Shown here: piece after piece, positions 44,297 through 54,188 of the stretch
Layout: each line of letters opens with the position of its first letter
Numbering within the stretch: the first letter of the stretch is position 1
Assembly (NCBI GenBank): GCA_965213775.1
Contig: CBDCAC010000002.1
Coordinates: 124,001 to 188,000 of the forward strand
Length of the DNA stretch: 64,000 nt
DNA from: Lichenicoccus sp965213775
GTDB lineage: Bacteria; Pseudomonadota; Alphaproteobacteria; Acetobacterales; Acetobacteraceae
Direction of reading: 5' to 3'
The notes under the pieces: generated by a model
The model's input: the letters and a program-made list of their open reading frames with translations, nothing else
What the model was told of the DNA's origin: nothing
The model's database searches: none
Made by a program: the position numbers and the translations under genes

Positions 44297-45147
44297 CTAG
44301 CCGAGCATCCGGTAGGCCCGCGCGGTGGCGTCGATATCGGACGGGAGCGACCTCCAGACCGCCGCGGCCCTGCGGTTCCTGGCATAGACCGCGATCCCGC
44401 TCCCCGGCCCCCGCCATCGCCGAGCGGATGCGACGCAGGGTCTTCCGCCGCGAGCATCAGGCCGAGTCCGCAGGCGGGATCCGGCTGCACGACGCTGCGG
44501 TGCTCCGGCAGGGCGCGACGCCGCATCATCGTCTCGAGGCTGGCCGGCCTCAGCGAGCGGCCGTTCACGAGCAGCCATGGCAGGCGCGCCGCATCGCTCG
44601 CCGTTCCGACCAGGAGGCCGTGATACACCCAGCCGGGATGGTAGCCGCTGGCGCCGCCCATCTGCACGTCGGCGAGGTCGTTCGGCACTCTCGCGAGGCG
44701 CGGGCCGCTCAAATGCGCGGGATCGAACACGAGATCGGCCAGCGCCGCCGACAGCCCCCGGCCCGAGACGCGCTCGATGCACTGGGCGACGCGAAGATAC
44801 CCGATATTGGAATAGGCCCATCCGGCTCCCGGCCGGCACCGCAGGCGGGTGACGCAGGCGGCCTCGAGAAGACGGTCGACCGGCCAGGGCGGTTTTCCCG
44901 CCGCGACGTCGGCATGGTAGCGCGACAGGGTCGCGTAACACGGCAGCCCGGCCTCGTGCCGGAGCAGTTGGCGCGCGGTGAAGGGCTCGCCGGGCAGCCT
45001 GTCGTCGAGCCCGAGCGCGCCCTGTCCCGCCAGGCGAAGCGTCGCGATCGACAGCACGGTCTTGGTGAAGCTCCACCAGGGCACGGGATCGGTCGAACCC
45101 GATGCCGTGACCTCTCCGTCGGCGTCGATGATCGCGGTCGCGTCCAT
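44297..45147 (-). pseudogene. Beta-lactamase-fold serine hydrolase (S12/class C type), frameshifted
   Basis: The first 245 codons read as a penicillin-binding/beta-lactamase-like hydrolase: S-x-x-K in PWWSFTKTVLSIATL (Ser26, Lys29), LRHEAGLPCY, Y-x-N in AYSNIGYLRVAQCIERV (Tyr112), and LVNGRSLRPASLETMM. At about 44401-44414, a run of G and C bases, the frame is lost and the original frame continues as low-quality sequence to 44146. The expected ending GIAVYARNRRAAAVWRSLPSDIDATARAYRMLG is intact in another frame to the TAG at 44297. One missing base explains this. It could be true decay or a sequencing error. No signal peptide is seen at the annotated ATG. Confidence 0.7.
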
Positions 45148-45295
45148 GTCACCTGGATCCCGTGCCGGCCGGCTGGCGCCGTATCATGACGGCTTCGAGG
45201 CCGCCACCGGCGCGCCGGTCGATCCCGGCGACGGCGGCGAGACTTCTCGTCGCGTCGTTGAGCCGGCATGCTGTCGCGGCAGGCGAGGCACGGCG

Positions 45296-45958
45296 ATGCG
45301 GGTTGACGATGGCGAACCCTTCGCGGCGGCGCTGGTCGAGGGCGGCGCGGTGATCACCGGCCTGGTGCAGGCCTTCGCCGGCGCGATGGGCGCTCGCGGC
45401 GCGCACCTCCGGCTACGCCCTGGCCGCCGCGATCGTCGCCGTCGGCGTGATGTGTTTCCTGACCGGACGCCAGGTGAGGGCGGCCGACCTGTGGCGGTGG
45501 GACCAAGCCGCGGGCCGATCGGGATGGGCGGGCGGCCGCCGCCTGCTGCTGTTCCTCGCGGTCGGCGCCCTGGCCGGCGCGGCGCCGGGCGGCCTCGGCC
45601 ATCTCTACCTGCTCGGTCTGCGACGGATCGCCTGGTCGCGCGCCATCCTGGAGCAGCCCGATCCGCTCGCCGCCCTGCCGCATTACCGGCAATGGTGGTT
45701 CGTGCTCGCCGTGCTCGTCGCCCCGCTCGCGGAGGAGTTCCTGTTCCGCGGCCTGCTCTACCGCGCGCTGGATCGGGAATGGGCGGCGGGCCGGCGATCG
45801 GCGGCAGCGCCGCGTTCTTCGCCATCTACCACCCGGTCCTGGCCTGGCTGCCGGTGGGCGTGCTGGGGGTCGGCAACGCGGCGCTGTTCCGCAGGTCCGG
45901 CTCCCTGGCTCCGGCGGTGCTGCTGCACATGGTGTACAACGCCGTGCCGCTGTTCTGA
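45296..45958 (+). pseudogene. CPBP-family (CAAX protease/bacteriocin-processing) membrane protease, frameshifted
   Basis: The protein is split over frames. An N-terminal part (MRVDDGEPFAAALVEGGAVITGLVQ, ATG 45296) is in one frame. The central membrane part (YALAAAIVAVGVMCFLTGRQ ... WFVLAVLVAPLAEEFLFRGLLYRALD, with the metal-binding EExxxR-type motif) is in a second, from somewhere in 45354-45447. The C-terminal part (GSAAFFAIYHPVLAWLPVGVLGVGNAALF ... LHMVYNAVPLF, with both conserved His motifs) returns to the first frame after about 45781-45796. The second switch lies at a G-run/C-run junction, as in the neighbouring hydrolase. All catalytic motifs survive, so sequencing error is possible. 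Confidence 0.65.
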
Positions 45959-46000
45959 TCGGCGACGATCCGACGGCGCCGGCGCTCGGCCCTGAGCCGG

Positions 46001-46555
46001 TCAGCGCGCCGCGACGATCCGCAGCCGGCCCGGCTCCGGCGCCGGCGCCAGCAGGTCCGGCGCATCGCCGATCAGCAGCGCCGGGAGCAGCCGCAGCGGG
46101 CCGCCATGCGAGACCACCACGCACGGCCGCCCGTCGCGGGCCAGACGCCGCGCGAAGCCTGCCACCCGCCGCACCAGGGCGCTCCCGCTCTCGCCGCCGG
46201 GGGCGCGGAAGCCGAGCGGGTCCGCGGCCCATCGCTCCAGCGCCGGGCGCGGCACCGCGTCCCAGCGCCCGCCTTCCCAGTCGCCGAAATCCAGCTCCAG
46301 CAGGCGTGCGTCCAGCACCAGCCGCACGCCCAGACGCCGCGCGATGAAGCGGGCCACCGAGGCGCAGCGCATCGCGGGCGAACTCCAGACGCATCGCGGG
46401 GCCAGCGCGCGCAGCGGCCGCAGCTGCCGCGCGATGCCGCCGCGCCACCCCGGCGCCAGCGCAACCTCGAGCCGTCCGTAGCACGTCCCCGGCGGGACCA
46501 GGACCGGCGGATGACGCAGCAGCGCGATTCCTGAGCCAGTTGCACGACCGATCAT
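46001..46555 (-). CDS. Histidine phosphatase family protein, probable alpha-ribazole phosphatase
   Basis: 184 residues from the ATG at 46555; the frame is open further upstream but without family similarity. ALLRHPPVLVPPGTCYGRLEVALAPGW carries the R-H catalytic pair and the CYGRLE block typical of CobC-type (alpha-ribazole phosphate) phosphatases; VWSSPAMRCASVARFIA, LLELDFGDWEGGRWDAV and CVVVSHGGPLRLL (second His) complete the fold. The usual RHGE is RHPP here, as in some CobC-like members. Its function is supported by closeness to the cobalamin cluster, but a general phosphoglycerate-mutase-like role is not excluded. Confidence 0.75.
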   Translation of the reverse strand: MIGRATGSGIALLRHPPVLVPPGTCYGRLEVALAPGWRGGIARQLRPLRALAPRCVWSSPAMRCASVARFIARRLGVRLVLDARLLELDFGDWEGGRWDAVPRPALERWAADPLGFRAPGGESGSALVRRVAGFARRLARDGRPCVVVSHGGPLRLLPALLIGDAPDLLAPAPEPGRLRIVAAR

Positions 46556-46593
46556 GTGTGATAAGTTAAGACCCTTGATGATCGGTGGTTTGG

Positions 46594-46749
46594 ATGGATC
46601 CGTTCCAGGCGCGCAGGCGGCGCCGCCTCGTCGAGCTGTGCCTCGCCCTGGTGGTGCTGTTCGGCGTGTCGGCGGCCCTGCTGGGTCAGGGGCATCATCC
46701 TTTGGTGTTATCAGGCGGGTTGCTCGCCAGCGACGCACGCAGCCGTTAG
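46594..46749 (+). CDS. Possible small single-pass membrane protein
   Basis: 51 residues from ATG 46594 to TAG 46749: MDPFQARRRRRLVELCLALVVL, then a hydrophobic helix to about residue 32 and a short polar tail. The Arg-rich N-terminus before the helix fits an inner-membrane protein with the N-terminus inside. No strong ribosome binding site (TGGTTTGGATGG region only). Unrecognised. Confidence 0.35.
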   Translation: MDPFQARRRRRLVELCLALVVLFGVSAALLGQGHHPLVLSGGLLASDARSR

Positions 46750-46767
46750 CGCAGGGCGGGCTCTCGG

Positions 46768-46799
46768 GCCTTGCCTAGCGGAACCCGATCCGGCAAGGC
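46768..46799. terminator. Hairpin upstream of the acetyl-CoA synthetase gene
   Basis: GCCTTGCC (46768-46775) and GGCAAGGC (46792-46799) form an 8-bp stem with a 16-base loop, followed by TTTCC. It may end the small ORF just upstream or lie in the acs leader. Confidence 0.35.
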
Positions 46800-46908
46800 T
46801 TTCCACGGACAGGCGGCGCGGGCGCGGCATCGGCCGGCGTGACGGCGGCGCGAGGTCAGGATCGGGCAACGATCCGGCCGGACACGTCCAGGGAGAGTGA
46901 CTAAAATC

Positions 46909-48851
<1,943 letters not shown>

Positions 48852-48855
<4 letters not shown>

Positions 48856-50357
48856 ACTCGATCTCGGTTGCTGTCCCCGGGGCCGCGCCTGCTGCCCCTG
48901 TGGGCGCCCCCGCCGGCGCCGCCATCGGCCTCAAGCCGGACATGATCCACACCACCGTGCCGGCACGGCTGGATCGCCTGCCCTGGAGCCGCTTCCACAT
49001 GCTGGTGGTGGTGGCACTCGGCATCACCTGGATCCTGGACGGACTCGAGGTCACCATCGTCGGCTCGATCGGCCCGATCCTGCAGGAGCACAGCACGCTG
49101 TCGCTCACGCCCGCCAATATCGGCTGCTCGGCGTCGCTCTACGTGATCGGCGCCGTGATCGGCGCGCTGATCTTCGGCTGGCTCACCGACAAGGTCGGCC
49201 GCAAGGCGATCTTCAGCCTGACGCTCGGGATCTACATACTCGGCGTGCTGCTGTCGGCCTGCTCGTGGAATTTCATGAGCTTCGCGGCGTTCCGCTTCAT
49301 CACCGGACTCGGCATCGGCGGCGAGTACTCGGCGATCAACTCCGCCATCGACGAGCTGATCCCGGCGCGGCTGCGCGGCCGCGTCGACCTGATCGTCAAC
49401 GGGTCGTTCTGGGCGGGGGCGGCGCTCGGTGCCGGCGGCTCGATCTTCCTGCTCGGCGGCGACCTGATGCCGGTCCGCCTCGGCTGGCGGTTCGGCTTCG
49501 CCATCGGCGGCGTGCTCGGCCTGGCGGTGATCGTGATGCGGCGCTGGGTGCCGGAGAGCCCGCGCTGGCTGTGCACGCACGGCAAGCATCTCGAAGGCGA
49601 ACGCATCACCAGCGAGATCGAGCAGCGCATCTACCACCATACCGGCGAGCCGCTGCCGCCCTGCCACGAGACGCTGGCGGTGCATAGCCGCGCCCGCTTC
49701 GGCTTCCGGATGGTGCTGGCGGCGATGATCGGCCCGTATCGCACCCGCAGCATCCTGGCCCTGGTGCTGATGATCAGCCAGGCGTTCCTCTACAACGCCG
49801 TGTTCTTCACCTACGGCATGGTGCTGACGCACTACGAGCGGGTGCCGACGCACAAGGTCGGGCTGTTCATCCTGCCGCTCGCGATCAGCAATTTTCTCGG
49901 CCCGCTGCTGCTGGGCCGGTTCTTCGACACCATCGGCCGGCGCAAGATGATCTTCATCACCTACTCGATCTCGGGTGCCCTGATGATCGCGGTCGCGTGG
50001 CTGTTCTCGGCCGGCGATCTCGATGCCACCACGCAGACCATCGGCTGGGTGTCGATCTTCTTCTTCGCCTCCGCGGCGGCCTCGTCGGCCTACCTCACCG
50101 CCAGCGAGGTGTTCCCGCTCGAGACCCGGGCGCTGGCGATCGCGCTGTTCTACGCGTTCGGCACCATCATCGGCGGTGCCGGGGCGCCCTGGCTGTTCGG
50201 CGAGCTGATCGAGATCGGCGGCCGCACGCCGCTGGCGCTGGGCTACGCCGGAGCGGCGGCGCTGATGCTGATCGCGGCCGTGGTGGGCCTGCGGATCGGC
50301 ATCGATGCCGAAGGCAAGTCGCTGGAGAGCATCGCGCCGCCGCTCTCCACGCTCTGA
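48852..50357 (+). CDS. Major facilitator superfamily transporter
   Basis: 501 residues from a TTG that overlaps the acs stop, so translation is coupled. About twelve membrane helices. Motif A appears as FGWLTDKVGRKAIFSL between helices 2 and 3 and again as LGRFFDTIGRRKMIF between 8 and 9; RFITGLGIGGEYSAINSAIDELIPARLRGR is characteristic of the sugar-porter/metabolite-H+ symporter branch. The coupling with acetyl-CoA synthetase suggests a carboxylate substrate; that is inference. The N-terminal 35 residues are a Pro/Ala-rich tail. Confidence 0.85.
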
Positions 50358-50447
50358 GGCCGGCCGCGACGCGGGAATCGAGAAGGGCGGCAGGACCGTG
50401 ATCCTGCCGCCCTCGCTCGCGCGATCCCTACTACTCGTTGGGGCCGG

Positions 50448-51383
50448 CTACTTGTTGAGAATCGGCGCCGTCGTGCCGGTGGTGGTGCCGGTGGTGCCGA
50501 TACGACCGTCCGGCCCCTGGATCTCGACCTCCTCGCGACGCACCGTGTCGTGCACCGTCTCCACCCGCTCCTGGACGCCCTTCTGCACGACGACCTCCTC
50601 GACCACGTGGGCGGTCTTGCCCACCACGGCCTCTTCGGCGGTCTCGGTCACGACGATCTCGTGGTCGCGGAACGCATCCGCGCCCACGGTGGCGCTCCCG
50701 GTCACCGGGCGGCGGAACACCGACACGGTCTCGTTGCGCAACCGGATCTGCTCGTCGACCGGACGCTCGACCACGTAGCGGCGGATGCGGGTCGAGCCGC
50801 GATCCACCTCGCGCTTGCCGACCTGCAGCGTCTCCTCGGAGAGCGACATCACGTCCTCCGCGCCGGCGGTCGCGGTGGTCGCCAGCGGCGCCGCGGCTGC
50901 CAGCGGTGCGGCCGGCACGGCGGCGGTGGTGCCAGTGCTCATCCCGCTGGTCGTGCTCATCCCGCTGGTGGCGCCCATCCCCGTGGCCATGGTGCCGGCG
51001 TAGGCGCCGCCCACGCTGGTGCCGCCGGCGGTGGTCGTGTCCTGCTCGTCGAGATCGAGCGGGCCGTGGCGCTCCAGCACCGTGTAGATGTGGTCGATGT
51101 TGCTTCCGTCGCTGATCACGGTCACCACCGTCCGTCCGGACTGGATCGAACGGTCATAGACGTCATGCTGGTCGTTGGTGGTCTCCTGGCCGGTCAGCCA
51201 GGCCCAGAAGCCATGATGCTGGGTGGTGGCTTCGCCCTGCGCGCCGAGGGTGCCGGCGCCGGCCTCGTCCTTGGCGTAATGCTCGATCGAGGACGCCGGG
51301 ATGCCGGACGCCACCAGATCTGAAATCGCGGCCTCCGCATGCGTCAGCGTCGAAAATACCGCTACGACTGTTTCACTCGCCAT
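50448..51383 (-). CDS. DUF2382 stress protein with N-terminal YflT/17M-like domain
   Basis: 311 residues from ATG 51383. Residues 1-100 (TVVAVFSTLTHAEAAISDLVASGIPASSI) match the general-stress-protein 17M/YflT-type domain; a Gly/Thr/Met-rich linker (GMGATSGMSTTSGMSTG) follows; the C-terminal half is a DUF2382 domain (LSEETLQVGKREVDRGSTRIRRYVVERPVDEQIRLRNETVSVFRRPV, then VVEEVVVQKGVQERVETVHDTVRREEVEI). Such proteins (YsnF/AvaK group) are linked to general stress; mechanism unknown. The gene overlaps the stop of the next DUF2382 gene's region by position. Confidence 0.85.
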   Translation of the reverse strand: MASETVVAVFSTLTHAEAAISDLVASGIPASSIEHYAKDEAGAGTLGAQGEATTQHHGFWAWLTGQETTNDQHDVYDRSIQSGRTVVTVISDGSNIDHIYTVLERHGPLDLDEQDTTTAGGTSVGGAYAGTMATGMGATSGMSTTSGMSTGTTAAVPAAPLAAAAPLATTATAGAEDVMSLSEETLQVGKREVDRGSTRIRRYVVERPVDEQIRLRNETVSVFRRPVTGSATVGADAFRDHEIVVTETAEEAVVGKTAHVVEEVVVQKGVQERVETVHDTVRREEVEIQGPDGRIGTTGTTTGTTAPILNK

Positions 51384-51384
51384 C

Positions 51385-51831
51385 CTAATCACCGCTCAAG
51401 TTGGAGGTTTCACTGTCAACGTCACCGTCGTCTTCATGCCGGGTCCGCTCGACGACGGCCTGCTGCTGGCGGAGCACGACGGTCTCCTGATGGCGCGAGG
51501 TGGTCCTGACCCGCGAGACGCGGATCTCCTGTTTTAGGGATAGACGCCTCTCTACCACCAGGACTTCCTCGACCACCGGGATGATGGTCACTTCGCCCTC
51601 CTGACGTATGTCAGGCATGGCGTCGATGATCCGGCCGACATCCACGCGCTCTACGAGGGCGTGCTCTTCGGCGAGCATCTCGTCGACGGCCTGCTCGCGG
51701 AAGCTGGTGACGGTCGAGATATGCACCCGGCCGGTCTCACGCTTCGACCGCGTTACGTCCAGCTGCTCGGCATGCAGCGGCACGACGAGCTGATCCAGGT
51801 CCGCATTTCTGATCGGTTGGTCTTCCTGCAC
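51385..51831 (-). CDS. Single-domain DUF2382 protein
   Basis: 148 residues from a GTG at 51831, with GAGAGGG about 10 bases upstream. LDQLVVPLHAEQLDVTRSKRETGRVHISTVTSFREQAVDEMLAEEHALVERVDVGR and VVEEVLVVERRLSLKQEIRVSRVRTTSRHQETVVLRQQQAVVERT are the two halves of the DUF2382 fold. It ends 2 bases before the start of the longer DUF2382 gene, so the pair is probably one operon. Confidence 0.8.
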   Translation of the reverse strand: MQEDQPIRNADLDQLVVPLHAEQLDVTRSKRETGRVHISTVTSFREQAVDEMLAEEHALVERVDVGRIIDAMPDIRQEGEVTIIPVVEEVLVVERRLSLKQEIRVSRVRTTSRHQETVVLRQQQAVVERTRHEDDGDVDSETSNLSGD

Positions 51832-51961
51832 CCCGGGATCGCCCTCTCGCCAAGCGTCTCGACCAACAGCACAGCGTAAGCGCCCGCGGCCAACCCGAGT
51901 TCCGATGAAAAAGCGGCGCGCTGGGACGGCGGCAGCGCCGCAGGGCCGGGCGGGATGGCGG

Positions 51962-54139
51962 TCAGGGGGAGGGCGGCTGGTATCCCGGCTCGCCCATCTG
52001 CCACAGCAGGAAGGCCTGCTCGTCCGCGGCCGCCGCCTCGCGCCCCGCCCGCGTCGCGCCGAGGCCGGCGTCGAAGGCGATGCGCAGCAGCACCGGCCGC
52101 CGGCCTCGGCTCGCCCGCTGCAGCCGCGCAGCCAGCTTCGCCGGCTGCCACCAAGCCACGCGCGGATCCGACGCGTCGGCGCTCAGCAGCACCGCCGGAT
52201 AGGCGAGGCTGCCGAACGCCGGGACGTCGGACGGTCCGTCGCCGGAGAGCGCCTCGCGCGGCGCAGTCGCCCCGGCCCGCATCAGCGCGGCGCCGAACAG
52301 CTCCGGCGCCCGCGCGACCGCGCCGATCAGCATGCCGCCATCGCCGGTGCCGCCGTCGCCGGTGCCGCCATTGCCGGTGCCGCCGACGGCGAGATGCGCC
52401 GCGTCGGTGAAGCGCCGCGCGATCAGCATGCGCGCGCAGGCAATGAGGTCGCCGATGCCGTCGCTGTTCGACGGCAGCCCGCCGCCGTCCCGCCAGGCGT
52501 GGCCGGCGTCATCGGCGCCGCGCACGTGCGCCACCGCGTAGACGCCGCCGCCGTCGAGCCAGGGCAGCAGCCTCGGCATGAAGACCGGGTCCCCGGCGAT
52601 GCCGTCGCCGTAGCCCTCCAGCAGCACCGGGCGCGGCCCGTCATGCCGGCGGTCGCGTCGGCTGACGATGGAGAGCGGGATCGGCGTGCCGTCGAGGCCG
52701 CGCGCGCTGGTCTCGACCGACTGGTAGGCACGCAGGTCGTGCGCGAAGCCGGGCACGAGACCGAGGTCGGCGACCGATCGGGTGGCGGGATCGTAGTGCA
52801 GCCAGACCAGCGGCTGGGTCCAGGACTGCACGCCGACATCCACCCCGCTGCGTCGCGGGTCGGCGAGCAGCCCTCCCGCACCTCCCCGGGTATCCCCCTG
52901 GGCATCCCCCTGGGCATCCCCCTGGGCATCCCCTCGCGACGGCGCGATGCTGCCGGAGACGGGGAGGGCGATGATCTCCGGCAACGCCGCGCCGTCGGCG
53001 AGGCGCAGCAGCGTCGTCGCCGCGCCGTCGCGGCGGGCGAAGTACAGCCCGTCGGCGGCGAGGCCGAGCCCGGTCAGCACGCCGGAGCCCGGCCGCACCC
53101 GCAGCCGCGCCGACGCGAACGAGGGCTGATCGAGCCCGGTCTCGACGATCTCGAAGTGCGGCGCGTCGCGATGCGTGAGCAGGTCGATGCGCGTCCCCCG
53201 CACGGCCGCCGCGACCACGCCGTCCGATCGTGCCGCGACCCGCTTCCAGGGCACCTGCGGCAGCTCGAGCGCGGCATACGGTGCGGCGTAGATCGCGATC
53301 TCCGGCGAGACCCCGTCGCCGATTTCGGCCAGCACGGTGTCCGAACCCGGCGGCACCCGCAGTGCCGGGAAGATCCGCGCCCCGCGCGCGGCCGCATCGA
53401 AGCCGCCGGGCAGCCGGTCGCCATCCACGATCAGCCGGTCGCGGTCCGGATCCTCGCCGAGCCGGTGTCGGTAGACGCGCAGAGGCGCGTCGGCCTGGGC
53501 CGCGGATGCGTGCCGATCCGGCCGCGCATAGAAGAAGCTGCGGCCGTCCGGCGCCCACGAGACCCGGGCGAACCGCGCGCGGTCGATCACGTCGGGCCGG
53601 ATCCGGCGGGTCGCGGTCTCGACGACGTGTAGCACGCTCGTCCCCGAGCCGGCGGTGGCGATGCCGTAGGCGACCAGGCTGCCATCCGGCGAAGCTGCGA
53701 ACTGGTCGATCTCGGCGGGGCGGCCCGCGGCGCCGAGATCCGCCGGATCGACCAGCACGCTCGCGCCAGCGTCCTGCGGACCCTGCATCACCAGGCGGGC
53801 AACCTGGCGGCCGGGGTCGAGCCGCAGCGAGAAGTGCCTGGCGTTCGCCGTCGTCATCGCGGCGAGCTCGGTGCTCGGCCCGTCCAGTGCCGAGATCGCC
53901 GCGAGCAGCCGGTCGCGTCCGGGGATGCGCGCCAGGACATCGCGCGCATGATCGTCCTGGGCGTGCAGCAAGCGCAGCAACCCCGCCGCCGGCTCGCGCT
54001 CGATCCAGCGATCGGGATCGCCGGCGGCGCCGCCGCGCGGCTGGTCGGCAGTGGGCGGGTCGGACGGCCCGGCGGCGGCGAGGCGGTTCGCCGATACGAG
54101 CAGCAGCGAGGCGAGGATCGCGGCCCGTGCGGCAATCAT
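51962..54139 (-). CDS. Prolyl-oligopeptidase-like (S9A) protein without catalytic Ser and His
   Basis: 725 residues with a signal peptide (ARAAILASLLLVSANRLAAAG). The N-terminal beta-propeller is recognisable (SPDGSLVAYGIATAGSGTSVLHVVE, WAPDGRSFFYARPD), and the C-terminal hydrolase has VLLEGYGDGIAGDPVFMPRLLPWLDGGGVYAVAHVRGADDAGHAWRDGG, typical of S9A. The nucleophile elbow, normally GGSNGG, reads GGTGNGG-TGDGG-TGDGG (about residues 581-600), with no Ser and a tandem expansion. The C-terminal catalytic His (usually AGHGAG) is replaced in FDAGLGAT (about 687-694). The Asp region SADASDPRV (about 651) remains. A GDAQ repeat interrupts the middle (about 401-416). Probably a pseudoenzyme. Confidence 0.8.
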   Translation of the reverse strand: MIAARAAILASLLLVSANRLAAAGPSDPPTADQPRGGAAGDPDRWIEREPAAGLLRLLHAQDDHARDVLARIPGRDRLLAAISALDGPSTELAAMTTANARHFSLRLDPGRQVARLVMQGPQDAGASVLVDPADLGAAGRPAEIDQFAASPDGSLVAYGIATAGSGTSVLHVVETATRRIRPDVIDRARFARVSWAPDGRSFFYARPDRHASAAQADAPLRVYRHRLGEDPDRDRLIVDGDRLPGGFDAAARGARIFPALRVPPGSDTVLAEIGDGVSPEIAIYAAPYAALELPQVPWKRVAARSDGVVAAAVRGTRIDLLTHRDAPHFEIVETGLDQPSFASARLRVRPGSGVLTGLGLAADGLYFARRDGAATTLLRLADGAALPEIIALPVSGSIAPSRGDAQGDAQGDAQGDTRGGAGGLLADPRRSGVDVGVQSWTQPLVWLHYDPATRSVADLGLVPGFAHDLRAYQSVETSARGLDGTPIPLSIVSRRDRRHDGPRPVLLEGYGDGIAGDPVFMPRLLPWLDGGGVYAVAHVRGADDAGHAWRDGGGLPSNSDGIGDLIACARMLIARRFTDAAHLAVGGTGNGGTGDGGTGDGGMLIGAVARAPELFGAALMRAGATAPREALSGDGPSDVPAFGSLAYPAVLLSADASDPRVAWWQPAKLAARLQRASRGRRPVLLRIAFDAGLGATRAGREAAAADEQAFLLWQMGEPGYQPPSP
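52335..52388. repeat. 15-bp tandem repeat at the nucleophile elbow of the S9A-like gene
   Basis: CCGCCATCGCCGGTG, CCGCCGTCGCCGGTG and CCGCCATTGCCGGTG plus a partial copy. On the coding (minus) strand they encode the TGNGG/TGDGG repeats. Confidence 0.8.
52887..52935. repeat. 12-bp tandem repeat in the S9A-like gene
   Basis: CTGGGCATCCCC repeats about four times; the minus strand encodes GDAQ-GDAQ-GDAQ-GDT in a loop between propeller and hydrolase regions. Confidence 0.8.
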
Positions 54140-54188
54140 TGGTTAACCTTTCGCGGCTATTTCGTTACGACCTAGCAAGAGTAGCACG

